From assembly GCA_030220185.1 (NCBI GenBank), contig JASPKZ010004199.1, positions 2,190,001 to 2,254,000 of the forward strand: a stretch of DNA of 64,000 bases, in the 5' to 3' direction. Under the pieces are notes generated by a model. The model was not told the origin of the DNA and did not search any database. It saw nothing but the letters and a program-made list of their open reading frames with translations. This document shows positions 30,665 to 42,168 of this stretch, piece after piece. How positions within the stretch are numbered: position 1 is the first letter of the stretch; each line of letters opens with the position of its first letter. The translations under genes and the position numbers were made by a program. Source of the DNA: Diploptera punctata (Eukaryota > Arthropoda > Insecta > Blattodea > Blaberidae).

Positions 30665-30893
30665 AAGTGAAGTAAAGTGATCCTACTACAGGCCTCAGGA
30701 CACCCTTGGGGTATTAAGAGGTTAAGGCTCCCACTTTTTCTGGACAATCGGCACTTGATGTCAGCCGGATAGTCAGCCCTGCGTGACGGCCGCTTTTACC
30801 TCCAGAACAAGTGTCTGATACTCATTTCCGTTAGAGGCTGAGTCGACTCCAGGACCATAGTGCCGCCAGAAGGTTTGGGTCAGTTTAAAAAAC
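30665..30893 (-). mobile_element. tRNA-derived SINE, family 2, copy 4 (3' part)
   Basis: Reverse complement of the family 2 body: GTCAGCCCTGCGTGACGG, TCATTTCCGTTAGAGGCTGA and CAGAAGGTTTGGGTCAGTTT. The tRNA head is missing. Confidence 0.85.
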
Positions 30894-31589
30894 ATCAGAA
30901 GCTAAAAATAATTATAATGTTCAATATTTACCAAATGTGAGGTTATGTGTTCCGATCTTACTTCCGGGCGAATTCTAAGCCGATTGAATAGTTATAAAAG
31001 CATATCTTTACTGTTAAATCTCTTTGGGCTTGGGAAACATGAATAACAGATGATTGTATGAGAAATAACTATTAACAATAATGCAGATTCATTATACAAT
31101 ATTTAATATATTTTTTAGAGCAACAGAACTATGTTTTTTTTTAATTTTTAAGTTGTTTTCTTTTAGCATTTCTTGCTGTACGATAACGATCATACATTGT
31201 TGAATCGATATCCTTGCCAAATAGGTTAATTTGCGGAGATATCTCTCATTACGAACAGGAAGAGGCAAAAATTATCAACCGGAAGAGGCAAAATGATCGG
31301 TCTATGAGTTAAATAGTTAATATACTGTATCTACAAATATGTTATGTCTAGAAAGTAGTTTTATGTGTTTTAGGACTGAATGTAAGATAATACGTTAAAA
31401 ATTACTAAATATAACAAATAATCCAAATAATGGTGTTTAAAATGTCAAGGTTGTTGCATAAGTAGGTTGTAGATATATTTTTATACAGCGACGCTCTGTA
31501 ATAGCGGTGCAATTCAAAGCAGAGTGTGAAAGGGCCGACAAAGTTTGTTCAGAGATATCTTATTTCAGACTTAAGTTAAATTTACAACA
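30894..31589. other. No recognised feature
   Basis: Contains two near copies of ACCGGAAGAGGCAAAAT at about 31250-31295. Otherwise unassigned. Confidence 0.35.
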
Positions 31590-31965
31590 CTAACTAACTC
31601 ACTGACACTATCGAACCCGTAGGTTCATGGCCGCGCGTCATAAGCTCTCCATACATCCCTACCCTGAACTAATGTTTTCCAATCATTCCCTATATAATCT
31701 ACGTCCCTCAAATCATAGTTGTTATTCTCCTACCTCATTCTTGGTCTACCAACTGGGCGTTTTCCCTCTGGTTTTCTACAAGAAGCTTACATGCACGTCT
31801 TTCATTCCCCATTGGTGCCACATGTCCTGCCCAACGCAGTCTATGAGACTTAACTGTTCTTATTATATCTGGCGTCCTACAAAGGCTATGTAGTTCACTG
31901 TTATGTAAGTCTTCTCCATTTCACCTGTTTGTTCATCTCTCTTTGATCGGGGCCCAACATTCATA
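31590..31965 (-). mobile_element. LINE family C, 3' fragment
   Basis: Minus-strand remnant with the AACCTACGGGTTCGATAGTG end, PVGRPRMR, WAGHVAPMGNER-like and RTVKSHRLRW blocks. Small deletions break the frame (for example in the ENNINY region). Ends with TGAGT(TAGT) remnants of the tetranucleotide tail. Confidence 0.8.
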
Positions 31966-32039
31966 TCCCTACTGAAGGAAGCCATATTAAGGTTTCTTAA
32001 ATAAAATATCGACTCGTGTCCAACTCAGAGTCGGGTCGA

Positions 32040-32390
32040 GGAATTAGATGAGATGAAACCCCTATATTTATAGAGGTCTCTGAACGACAAGGGTGCTAGC
32101 CGACCACTCCTGACGCACCTTCACAGATGCGGATGAATGAAATGAAATGAAATGGATGAAATGAGTATGGATAAATGGTGGAATGAAATTTGTAGCAGGA
32201 TAAAACGGGAGAAACCCCTAGGAAAATCTGACCAAGCTCCATTTCGTCCACCAAGACACCCACATGGAGTGATCGAGACTCGATCTCGGGACCCCAGCGC
32301 AGCGATGTAAAGTTTCTTACACCCTTGAAAATCCCTTGACACCGGCTGAGTTTGAACCCACACCTCGTAACCAGAGGTTAATACAGTAAT
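32040..32390 (-). mobile_element. tRNA-derived SINE-like element, family 5
   Basis: Minus strand: TCTGGTTACGAGGTGTGGGT, then GTTCAAACTCAGCCGGTGTC as B-box region. A long body follows with GATCGAGTCTCGATCACTCC, TTTCATT repeats and GGAGTGGTCGGCTAGCACC. Only one copy seen. Confidence 0.55.
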
Positions 32391-32479
32391 GTTGCTCTTT
32401 AGTTATCAATCTTACATTAATATGATTTTAATTATTTGGGTTGTAATTTTACTATAAACACAAAAATTGAAAGAGACAT

Positions 32480-32945
32480 ACGTATGAAACTGTCCAAATT
32501 TCAAATGATATGCGGAACTTACATAAAACATTAAAGAATAAAACAAGAAGAGATACTAGATGGAAGTTTTATAAAACATTGGCAGTTCCTGCATTACTTT
32601 ATGGGGGCGAAACTTGGGTAATGACTAAAAAATTGCAAAGTAGAATACAAAGCGCAAAATTGAACTTCCTTAGAAGAACAAAAGGCTGCACAAGATTGGA
32701 TCGGATAAGGAATGAAGATATAAGAACAGAGTTAAATATATATCCATTGGATGAGAAAATAAGAAAATATAGAGAGAAATGGTTTACACATGTGGAAAGA
32801 ATGAATGTATCAAGATTACCAAAAGCAGCATTCAACTACAAGCCAAGATGTTCAAGGAATGTAGGAAGGCCAGTGAAAAGATGGACAGAACTACTGTGAG
32901 GCGGAACATGCAATTTGCCTAGCCCATGAAGTGAAGAAGAAGACA
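32480..32945 (+). mobile_element. LINE family B, 3' fragment with open frame
   Basis: An open 129-codon frame (32510-32899) reads WKFYKTLAVPALLYGGETWV, IQSAKLNFLRRTKGCTRLD, ELNIYPLDEKI, WFTHVERM and SRNVGRPVKRWTELL. Lacks the catalytic domain. The tail GCCTAGCCCATGAAG(TGAAGAAGAAG) resembles other family B ends. Confidence 0.82.
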
Positions 32946-32949
32946 TTAA

Positions 32950-33507
32950 TATGATTGCATAAAGATTCTGAAATGAAAGTGAAAACTAAGTTTATTTTTC
33001 TCAATTTCCTAGAGTGAATATATATATATATATAGGCCTACTTTTAAAGATATTTTAGGGAATATAAGTTTTGTATTGTTAGAATAAATTTTTCCAAGCA
33101 GTTAAAGGGAGAATAAAATTATATCTCTCAGCTAGGAGTGGGTAGCGGTGACATATGATAACGGTTAATTGTCGCTACCGCTGCGGTATATTTATTGCCA
33201 ACCTGCCCTCAATTCCCCTGACAGTTATGTGACCACCCCTACTTTATTATCCCCGTGTCACAGCGCTGACGCACGTCTAGCTTCCAACTTCTTCACACTT
33301 CTAACTCTACCTACGTCCATATACAAGGTGTTTAAAACTACAAGTCACCGTACAACGTGTGCAAACCCGGATCAATAATGAGCATTTTCAGGAACTGGTG
33401 TTCGAGATAATACATCGAAATCAATTCAATTTTCAGGGGGTAGAGCGTACGCATCGGAGTCTGAAAGCTGCGGATACCTGAATGCATTTAACATGAGTAG
33501 ATTGGCC
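32950..33507. other. No recognised feature
   Basis: A short TA run at 33019-33034; the rest is unassigned. Confidence 0.35.
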
Positions 33508-33945
33508 GCGGTGGACTAGTGGTTATGCTCCTTGCCTATGGTCCGAGGTCGCGGGTTCAAACGCGGCCGGGGTCGATGGATTTTTTAGGATGGAATAATC
33601 CAAGGAGCAAGTCCTCTGATTGGGACTTTAAGCCCTGAGTCCCGACTCTGAAGATTTTCAAGCTTGTAATAGATCCTTAAGGCTGAATAAAAAGGCCTCT
33701 AAGCAAAATGTACCGAATTTTCCCGTCCTAGTACTATCTTGGTTTCCTATATGTCCGTATGAGACGGAAAGCCGACCACGGGCCACTCATATGATATCTA
33801 TACGAAAACAAGTGTAACTAAATTAGTATGGTTCAATTTCTTCCCTATAGAGGGATAGCGCCTAATTCTCGTTGAGGGACACAAGGGCTTGCAAGAAGAA
33901 GAAGAAGGAGAAGGAGAAGAAGAAGAAGGAGAAAGTGTTATGTCT
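33508..33945 (+). mobile_element. tRNA-derived SINE, family 3, copy 2 (full length)
   Basis: A-box region GTGGACTAGTGGTTATGC, B-box GCGGGTTCAAACGCGGCCGG, then GGATTTTTTAGGATGGAATA, CAAGTCCTCTGATTGGGAC and GTATGGTTCAATTTCTTCCC. Ends in GCTTGC and an AAG/AAGGAG run (33893-33936). About 430 bp, long for a SINE. Confidence 0.88.
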
Positions 33946-34002
33946 GAGCCAGTATTTGAAACGCAGACTCCAGCTGGCCCTTTCCTATTGAGTTACTTCC
34001 AA

Positions 34003-34401
34003 AGGAAATGTCAACAATTGCATGCAGAAACCTATATTGAAATTTCTTGCAGAGAAGCGTTGTGATGTACAAAGACCGTGTCCAAAAAAAAATATCTTAG
34101 CTCTAAGGCGCTAATATCCAGCGCCAAATCTCTCATTTAAGCTAAAGGGAAGTAATGCAATTACTGAATTGCTAGATTGGATAAACCTCACTACCTGCCG
34201 TCCGCTGTTATTTATGCAAATAATCCATCTGCTCCGTACAAAGCACAGTGGGTTGCCCTTGCTTGGATTCTGGCTTCGATTTCTGTGACATGCATTTAAA
34301 AATGGCTGATACTTTTATTGGACGTGACCTTGGTACATCACAACGCTTCTCTGGCAGAAATTTCAAGGTAGGTTTTGGCTGCAATGGTTGACAGTTTCCA
34401 T
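34003..34401. repeat. Long inverted repeat, arms about 85 bp
   Basis: 34003-34090 and 34315-34401 are imperfect inverted repeats around a 225-bp spacer. Shared blocks: GTCAAC.ATTGCA, GAAATTTC, CAGAGAAGCGTTGTGATGTA and the CGTGTCC/GGACGTG ends. No ORF. Could be a foldback or MITE-like element. Confidence 0.65.
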
Positions 34402-35317
34402 GTTAGATACGTCACTCGAATCGATACCAAATTTCTCCGTCTTTAATATCCGAATTCCTATAAGCAGAAGTTATCATTGGATTTCATTCACTCTTACGTC
34501 AACTAATCCCGAAATTGATAAAAACGTTTGCTTCCAGTCCTGTCGGCAGTAGGATATAGTTAACATAAGTAGAAAGAAAGTTCTGAACTAGGCCCGGGAA
34601 TTGATTTACAAATCCATTGTTTAAATCCACGTGCAAAATTGTATTTCTAGTTATCTATAGAATATAGTTTAGAAGCAATGACTTCACTATCACCATAATT
34701 TTTTGGGTAAGAAAAAGTAGCCTACTTGACATTTTATACGTCACAATTAAAAGTCGGGACACGCAAACAGGTCTAAACCATGTAGATGAAGATGTTTATC
34801 GTCAGTCTCTATGGTCTAGTGCTGTTCAATTTTCGAAGCATGGCATTTTGAAAAGGAAGGCGCCAGATAAATTAATAGACTACATAGTCTAAAGATAAAT
34901 ATCATCTTTAACCCGTAAACTGACGAAACAATAATTTCTCTTGCCAGTTATTTAAATGTTTCGGACCGCAACGAAAACAAAATCATGTAATTCTGTAAAT
35001 TAATACTCTACATTATTGCGTAATTTAACACAAATGTAAGTAATTTATACTCGCCTGTTATTCTATTGTTTTATAGACAACATTAATTAAATTAAATTAA
35101 TGTATCGTATAGGAGACATTGCTATTTTTAGGGTTAAAGCTGTACCACTATTACAGTAAAAAATACCTGATATACGAGTACCTTAATTGGATATTTAACA
35201 TTTTTTTACTCCTTGTACCGAGGTTATTATTAAGCAATGTGTTTTTCGATCTCCCTCTTTAGTTGGAATTTCTTAGTAATAGACAGAATTAATTCTATTT
35301 TTTTCAATAAAACAACA
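34402..35317. other. No recognised feature
   Basis: AT-rich unassigned sequence. Confidence 0.35.
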
Positions 35318-36345
35318 TCTAATATATAAAAATGAATGTTTGTTTGTTTGTTTGTACTTTATGTGCGGCCATACCATTAATCTGATTGTGATGGGGTTTT
35401 TTGCAAAATGTTCAGGAGAATTCCGGGATGAACATAGGCCATAAGACAGTTGACATACTCAACTCCTACACCCTTAAAAACGTCCTTTGTGAAAAAGTCC
35501 CTTTTTTACCCTTAAATGGCTTACGCTGCCTAAACCATAACAAATACACAAAATCATTGTACACAGAATTGAATATCTCAAAAACCTCTACAAAAGGTCC
35601 GCGACAGCACATGATTACCTTTTACAGATAACTCACAATAGGCATTTTTGTCTTTCATTGATGCTAAGGAGATCCGGAGAAGTAGATTCCCGCGCAAGCA
35701 TGTGCTGTCATACTATTCATCCGATGGTTATGGAGCTTTTTGCAAAATGATCAGGATTTTCCCGGGAAGATTAGAGGTTATAAGAGAGTTTTAATGCTCA
35801 GGCCTTTCACCCTTAAAAATCACCTTCTGTAGTGAAAAAACGTGAAAATGTCGCTTTTTGTGAGCTTAAATTGCTTACGCTGCCTAAACCATAACAAATA
35901 CACAAAATTATTGTACACAGAATTGAATATGTCAAAAAACTCTACAGAAAAGCCCGAGACAGAATATGTTCATCTTTTAATGATAACTCACAATAACCAT
36001 TTTTGACTTTCATTGATGCCAAGAAGATTGGGATATGTAGATTCCCGGGCAAGCATAGCAGCGCACGGCGGGACAATCATGTACTCAAGTAACAGGAACT
36101 CCCGAAGATAAAAGAATCGCTGTATTCTTTTATGGATAACTCAAAATAACGAATTTTGTCTTTCAGCTCATTTATGCCAAGTGCATCGGGATGCGTAGAT
36201 TCCCGGGCAACGCCGGATAATCAGCACGGGGTATCTAAAAATAATAACGATATAAATGTATACTTATTTTTCCTTTTACTTATTCAACTAAATGCAAAAA
36301 CATATAATTTATTTAGTGTAGCAGCGCATGCCGGGTATTAGCTAG
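35318..36345 (+). mobile_element. Non-autonomous Helitron
   Basis: Begins TCTAATATATAAAAATGAAT and ends GGGTATTAGCTAG, followed by T and preceded by A, so the insertion is between A and T as in Helitrons (5' TC, 3' CTRR). Internally a unit of about 350 bp is repeated: TTTTGCAAAATG.TCAGGA near 35400 and 35740, GCTTACGCTGCCTAAACCAT near 35519 and 35872, GTAGATTCCCG near 35681, 36038 and 36194. No Rep/helicase ORF; the 3' hairpin is weak. Confidence 0.75.
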
Positions 36346-36930
36346 TATTACATAAATGTTAATCTTCTACTTGAGGACCAGTCGAGCTGCTAAAACAATA
36401 GCATTGTTGGTCATAACCTCATAAGGGGTCGAAAAATTAAAAGAGCTTCCCATTTGCCACATCAGCACGTCTACTAAACATTGAAAAAAAAACCTAACTT
36501 CTTATAAGTTAAATGACACAAACTTATAATACGAAAATCAGTATAAAATAAAAATATAATTACAAGATATCAAACAGAACTATTCCACCTATATAATTAT
36601 TTTCACTCAAAGTTAAACCACGTAATTTTTTTTTTAAATTTTGGACAGGACAGTGTTTTTTCTTGTCATTTGCCGAAAGATAACGAGTGTTTTCGATTCT
36701 TGGCCCTGTTCGCCACCAAGATGTGAATAAATATCAAGACTCGTAATTACATCCTACTACGCTGAGGGGGGCGTGAAGATCTCGTTGCGCCCAGCGTGTT
36801 ATTTACAAGGTATATAATCTCAAATAACTTATTATTCTTCTCAAAATGGAAGGAGACACGCCGCTTCCGTGTTTCTAATAGTGCTTCGCCACAAGTGCAG
36901 CGATTCCCAAAACATCCCCAAGTTTATCTG
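36346..36930. other. No recognised feature
   Basis: Unassigned. A GC-richer stretch at 36690-36900 has no gene signature. Confidence 0.35.
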
Positions 36931-37046
36931 TTAAAATAAAGCTGTCAACATTTTATATGATTTTCACATTTATTTTAATAAACATTGGTTACAGCTGTTT
37001 ATTAAAATAAATGTGAAAATACTTAACTTTGACAGCTTTATTTAAT
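36931..37046. repeat. Near-perfect hairpin, arms about 50 bp
   Basis: Left arm 36931-36985 and right arm 36997-37046 pair around a 12-nt loop: AAATAAAGCTGTCAA with TTGACAGCTTTATTT and TTCACATTTATTTTAATAAA with its complement. It lies directly left of repeat X copy 3. Confidence 0.8.
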
Positions 37047-37461
37047 AGACTATTTATATTTAAATCATGTCCCAAATGGGAGCCAATGACCAATCACGTT
37101 TCAATTAATTTTGTTTTACAACCAATCACAGTCGTATTTCACCTCTATAATTATCAAATTTTGATTACTAAAATAAAAAAGCTCCTCCTTTAAAATATTC
37201 TCAACAGGTCAGAGCATTATTTTGCAGTGACTGACTCTCTAACAAATACGTTGAATATAGCAAATAATGAACAGCTTCCTTCGACCTACATGTTTGATAA
37301 GTGTGTGTTCAATAGTTGTATATTAATACTGATTTTATTGAGTTGTTACAGAAAAAATGAATTAATAACCTATAATGTTGTTTATAATATATAGTTTGAT
37401 GTGTTTCATGTTTTCTCCACTAGGATGCATTCATACAACATTACGATCCTATTTGGCAATA

Positions 37462-37501
<40 letters not shown>

Positions 37502-37807
37502 TATTTATTCTGGCAGAGTTAAGGCCATAAGGCCCTCTCTTCCACTCAACCAGCACAAATACAAATAAATATTCGACAAATATAGATATACACTGTACTA
37601 ATTATAAACAGTTAAATATACAATAAATGTAGCAATGTAAATGTCATGTACAAACAACATTTTATAGGGTAATAACAATAATGATACGATAATAATAATA
37701 ATAATAATAGTAATAATAATAATAATAATAATATATAAATATGATACATTATACGGGAAACACCAATTAATACATATATCTTACACTGGATAATAATGAA
37801 GTCGAGT

Positions 37808-38160
37808 TTAGAGCAAATATAAATTTAGATTTCTTTTAAAAGATGCCAATGTCCGGCAGCCCCTTATTTCTTGTGGTAGGGAATTCCAGTTGCGAGAAGT
37901 GGAGATGGTATATGACATGGAGTGATGTGATGTCCTATGTTGCGGTATATTAAGTAAGAGACTATGTTGTGATCTTGTGTTTAAGTTATGGTTTGAGGAT
38001 AGATACTGGAAACGGGATGATAAATGATTGGGAATCGAGGTATGTAGGATCTTAAATAGGAGAATTAGACAGTGCGATTTTCTTCTCTCTTTTAGATGTA
38101 GCCATGACAATTCGTGGAATAATGGAGAAATGTGATCGTAATTTTCGAACATTAAATATG
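37808..38160 (-). pseudogene. C-terminal part of the CR1-like ORF after a frameshift
   Basis: FENYDHISPLFHELSWL, KERRKSHCLILLFKILH and the closing block RNWNSLPQEIRGCRTLASFK are typical C-terminal sequences of CR1/L2-group LINEs. They follow the RT in the next frame, so one indel near 38160 inactivates the ORF. Confidence 0.85.
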
Positions 38161-40133
38161 AATCTGATACACATATTATGGACACGCTGCAGTTTGTCCG
38201 ACAATCCGTCACTTATGTCAGTTAGTAGAACGTCACAGTAGTCAAAATGCGGCATCACTAAAGTTTGGATTAAAATTCTTTTAAGAGTTGTAGGAAGAAA
38301 ATGTTTAAGTCGCTTTAGGGAATGCATTATGGAGAAGATCCTTTTAGATGTTTGTTTTACTTGCTCATGCCATTTTAAATTAGAATCTAAATAAAATCCC
38401 AAGTTTTTAACGACGTCGGTATAAGGAATTTGTTCATTATCTAATATGACAGCCGGCATATTGCCATTGTTTATGAGGTGTAATAGCCTTGGATGTCCGA
38501 TAGTTATTGCTTGCGTTTTGTTTACATTTAGTTTCAGCCCATATTGTCTGGACCATAAAGATATATGCCTGAGGTCAGTGTTTACTTTGTCAATATATTC
38601 ATTAATTTCGTCAGGCCTAAAGTGTGTGTAAATCTGTAGGTCGTCGGCGTAAAGATGATGCTTGCAGTTTTGTAGTTTCTTGGTCACGTCATTAATATAA
38701 ATCGAGAAGAGAAGAGGAGCGAGGACGCCGCCTTGAGGTACCCCTTTCCTCACCAAGCGCCAGGAAGAAATGCGATTATTAACAGAAACTGATTGCTGAC
38801 GATTAGTGAGGTAAGATGCAAACCAATCAAGGCAGTTTTCCGACAGATGTAGTGTCTTTAGTCTCGCTAGCATTAAGTCTATATCTACTGTGTCAAAGGC
38901 TTTGCTGTAGTCGAGTAGGACTATTGCGGTGAGTTTGCTTTTGTCCATTGAGTCTCTTATGTCCTCTACAATGTCAAGTAGTGCAGTACTTGTGTGATGT
39001 CCTGTTCTAAAACCAGACTGATGTTCATCAAGTAAGTCGTGTGTGGTGAGGTAGTCTGTTAACTGTGAGTGTATTATGTGTTCCAGTGCTTTAGATAAAC
39101 AGGGAAGAATACTAATTGGTCTATAATCATCGAGTGTTGTGGGAGTGTTTGATTTCTGTGTAGGACGAACTAGAGCCATTTTCCAGAGTCTGGGATAGGT
39201 CCCGGTCATTATAGAGGCATTAAAAATGTGGGTTATTGTTGGGAGAATAATGTCTATTATTTTTTGCAGGAGAGTTATTGTTATATTGTCTATTCCTTGT
39301 GCTTTAGATTTAATACGTAATACTGCTCTTTTGGCGTCATTAGGTGAGATATAGGAAAAAAAGAATTTGTCTCGGGTAGGTTGGAAATATGACATTAGTT
39401 CATCTATTGTCTGTTGTTTTTGTTGTGAGGTGTTGTCAGAAGGGAGGCGGGTAAAATGGGCATTCAACTCATCTAGTGGTAGGTCAGCTGTTTCTACCTG
39501 TAGTTTATTTTGACAGAGGCCTATTGATTTTAAATTTCTCCACATGTCAGCTGAGTTGGACATAGATTGTGTAATAATAGTATGGGCATATCTTAGTTTT
39601 GCATTCCTTACAGTCTGGTTGACTTTATTCCTCAGATGTTTGTATGTCTGTAAGTCTGTCAGTTCTTTGTTCCTCCTGTACTTCCTAAATGCTGCGTCTC
39701 TCTCTGTCATAAGCAAGCGGATATTATCAGACATCCAGGGTGCAGGTGGTCTGTTTATACGTCTAGTCTTGATAGGTGCGTGTTTGTCATACAATTGTAA
39801 AATCATGTCATTAAAATTTTCAACTTTCTCGTCTACAGTCCTAAGTGTCCATATGTTGTTCCAAGGTAGTTTTGCAGCGTCATCAATTAATTGCGCATAA
39901 TTTATATGTTTCAAGTCTCTGTATGTTACAAGTCTAGGTCTACGTTTAGAGCAAAGGAGTGAATATTCAATGTATATTAAGTCATGTGCAGAGATGCCTG
40001 GAGCTTCTATCTGTCCACTAGTTATAACTTTTTGAGGATTATTTGTTATAATTAAGTCTAGTAGCGTGTCAGAATACCTAGTATGATGGGTTGGTTCTGA
40101 AGGCAGTATTGTCATATTGCATGACTGGAACAT
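38052..40133 (-). CDS. CR1-like LINE reverse transcriptase (ORF2), truncated
   Basis: 693 codons from the first ATG, but the frame is open upstream to about 40220 and includes the endonuclease block VLGDFN, so this ATG is not the true start. Order: end of the APE-type endonuclease (HTRYSDTLLDLIITN, SAHDLI), a linker with PPAPWMSDNIR, then RT motifs WKMALVRPTQKS, DDYRPISILPCLSKALE, FRTGHHTSTALLD, LLDYSKAFDTVDID (38883-38897 region), RKGVPQGGVLAPLLFSIYIN (38727-38744) and the catalytic YADD at 38640-38651. Thumb: KNLGFYLDSNLKWHEQV. Near 38160 the frame shifts; the C-terminal part continues at 37808. The catalytic Asp pair is intact. Confidence 0.9.
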   Translation of the reverse strand: MFQSCNMTILPSEPTHHTRYSDTLLDLIITNNPQKVITSGQIEAPGISAHDLIYIEYSLLCSKRRPRLVTYRDLKHINYAQLIDDAAKLPWNNIWTLRTVDEKVENFNDMILQLYDKHAPIKTRRINRPPAPWMSDNIRLLMTERDAAFRKYRRNKELTDLQTYKHLRNKVNQTVRNAKLRYAHTIITQSMSNSADMWRNLKSIGLCQNKLQVETADLPLDELNAHFTRLPSDNTSQQKQQTIDELMSYFQPTRDKFFFSYISPNDAKRAVLRIKSKAQGIDNITITLLQKIIDIILPTITHIFNASIMTGTYPRLWKMALVRPTQKSNTPTTLDDYRPISILPCLSKALEHIIHSQLTDYLTTHDLLDEHQSGFRTGHHTSTALLDIVEDIRDSMDKSKLTAIVLLDYSKAFDTVDIDLMLARLKTLHLSENCLDWFASYLTNRQQSVSVNNRISSWRLVRKGVPQGGVLAPLLFSIYINDVTKKLQNCKHHLYADDLQIYTHFRPDEINEYIDKVNTDLRHISLWSRQYGLKLNVNKTQAITIGHPRLLHLINNGNMPAVILDNEQIPYTDVVKNLGFYLDSNLKWHEQVKQTSKRIFSIMHSLKRLKHFLPTTLKRILIQTLVMPHFDYCDVLLTDISDGLSDKLQRVHNMCIRFIFNVRKLRSHFSIIPRIVMATSKREKKIALSNSPI

Positions 40134-40429
40134 TGTCTGTAATTGTATAGTGTTGTAAGAATTTGTGGCTAATAGATTAGTATTGAAGTCTCCTAGTACA
40201 ATTACATGTTCATAAGATGGTATACTATATATTCATGTTGCAATGATGAACAAAAATGAAACATAACCAAACATTTCTCATTTGTTTTCAAACATCGCTG
40301 TTTTTATTAAATGTATAAATATTTTAAAATAACTATAGTTAAATAATGATTTGTGAGTAAAGAGCTTAATTTTATTCGTTAAATAGTCCTAACAAATACC
40401 ATTCTTGATTTCCAAATTCTCTTATGATA

Positions 40430-41760
40430 AACATCATGGATGTTCATCAAGTAAACACCAAATCAATTGAATACATCTCCAAGTGTTCCATGAAGTCACT
40501 GGAAGATCTTGTTAAATATTGTAAATTTTGAATGTTTATCTTTTATCCTGAAACAATATGATCTCATTAACTGCTAGGTGAAAATTAGTGATATGTGATG
40601 AAATTTTCTATTAAAAAATGCTGCTCAAAAATCTAAAAATCTTGGGAACCTGAGATTCGCGGGTTCAAACCCGATTTGCATGTAGTTCTTTAGGATGTAA
40701 AAATTCTGAGTATGGCTTAGGAAAGGAAGTAAAACTGTAGGTGCGAAACCGTATATTTAGAACACTTTTACCGTATCATTAAACATATATAGAGCTAAGC
40801 GAAGTTTTCTAGTATTTTGTGCACAACTTTGAATCCTGAAGCTAATAACCCATCATTCTAAATAGCGTAATTAAATAAAATGCCAACTGCTTACAGTCTA
40901 GAATTTATAAGAATAGTAGGATGTGACAATGGGGGGCAGTTTGGAAACAGTGTGGTCAGTTAAAACCGACCCTAACCGCAGTATCGTCAGCACCAACAAT
41001 TTCTTCTGCTACGTGAGGAAGTGATTAAAGCGATTACGTGTGCCTCACCTTTTAACCAAGGTTACCACACGCGATCCATTTATTTGTTTAATATAAAACA
41101 ATGGCACACGTGTCCTACAGTTCAGTAGGTGTAACTTCTCTAAGTACTGATTGCTAAGTAATGTCAAACAATGAATATATTAAAAGTTGGTTATATAGGT
41201 ACAATTTTATAATCTACCATTCATATGCCATTTTCATAAAATACCTATATTGGTTTTAATCGTATATTATGATAGAAGGATGAAAGATGTTTTGCGTATG
41301 AGTTTAATTGTTTATACCAAATTGACAGACGAGGGCTTAATTTTTTCAAATTATGTTGAATTTCCTTTAACTTATCAACATTGTGTAAATAAGACATCAG
41401 ATGCTTGCTTCAGGGCCGTCATTTAGAATGTCATATCAAATATCGAGGGAGTTTTGGGTAACGATTGTGAAATTCCGCAAATTGTTCTAAGTAAATCAAA
41501 GAAACCATAGAGATATTGATCCCAAGTAAATCTAAGGTTAGATACAAGGAGGAATATGATGAATTTTGTTAACGTAAAATAATAAATGATGTAAATTAAA
41601 TGATCGAAGGTATTATGTTAGCGTATATGTTGGATTCGATAAGTATTGACATCTAATACAGGTTATGTTTTCAGTGATGTAATTGGAAAATTTACTACAA
41701 TTAATTTGTGTTTCTCGTATAATTTATCATATTATTATTATTATTATTATTTATCTTTGT
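40430..41760. other. Mostly unassigned; one tRNA-like motif
   Basis: GATTCGCGGGTTCAAACCCG near 40650 looks like a SINE B box followed by AGTTCTTTAGGATGTAAAAA; probably a SINE remnant (40640-40740). No other feature except a short ATT run at 41731-41750. Confidence 0.35.
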
Positions 41761-42168
41761 TTCACAATAATTCAAAAAGATGAATCATCTGAATTTAGAC
41801 ATCGAAAAAAGAACAATAGAGACAAAGAAAGTTATTGACATGTTAAATTATATTTCATGGAGTAAGTATATAATCAAGAGGACTAAATTTTTAATATACA
41901 ATACAATTGTGAAGAGTATCTTATATTATGGTGCGGAAACATGGAAGTCAAAGCTAAGACACAGAAATAAATGATTAGTCACAAAAATGGACTTTTTAAG
42001 AAGATCGGCAAGAATATCAAAATTAGATAAAATAAAAAATAATACAATAAGAGAAATGATGAATGTAGAAAAGGATATTGTACAAGAGATTGAAGAAATC
42101 CAACTAAGATGGTATGGGCATATAATGAGAAGAAGGGACACAGAAACAAACAAAGAAGTATTGAAATG

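Larger units (their letters stand above)
37468..40225 (-). mobile_element. CR1-like LINE, 5'-truncated in the endonuclease, in repeat X
   Basis: Spans endonuclease remnant, full RT, C-terminal domain, 3' UTR and tail. The 3' end is AGTTAAGGCCATAAGGCCCT on the plus strand, then a TTTATT signal region and (AAT)n at 37469-37498. The 5' end stops just upstream of a GDFN endonuclease block (40182-40193). The flanks are two halves of repeat X. No clear target duplication. The long open frame suggests a fairly recent insertion. Confidence 0.88.
37062..40425 (+). repeat. Dispersed repeat X, copy 3, split by a LINE
   Basis: Left part 37062-37466 (GTCCCAAATGGGAGCCAATG, CACTAGGATGCATTCATAC, GGCAATAAAT) and right part 40226-40425 (GTTGCAATGATGAACAAAAA, CGTTAAATAGTCCTAACAAA, GATTTCCAAATTCT). 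Joined, they follow copy 2 across the break. Confidence 0.75.

Noticed and set aside
36690..36900. Possible promoter or first exon of a host gene
   Set aside because: Only slightly richer in GC; no ORF, TATA or splice signals that could be defended.
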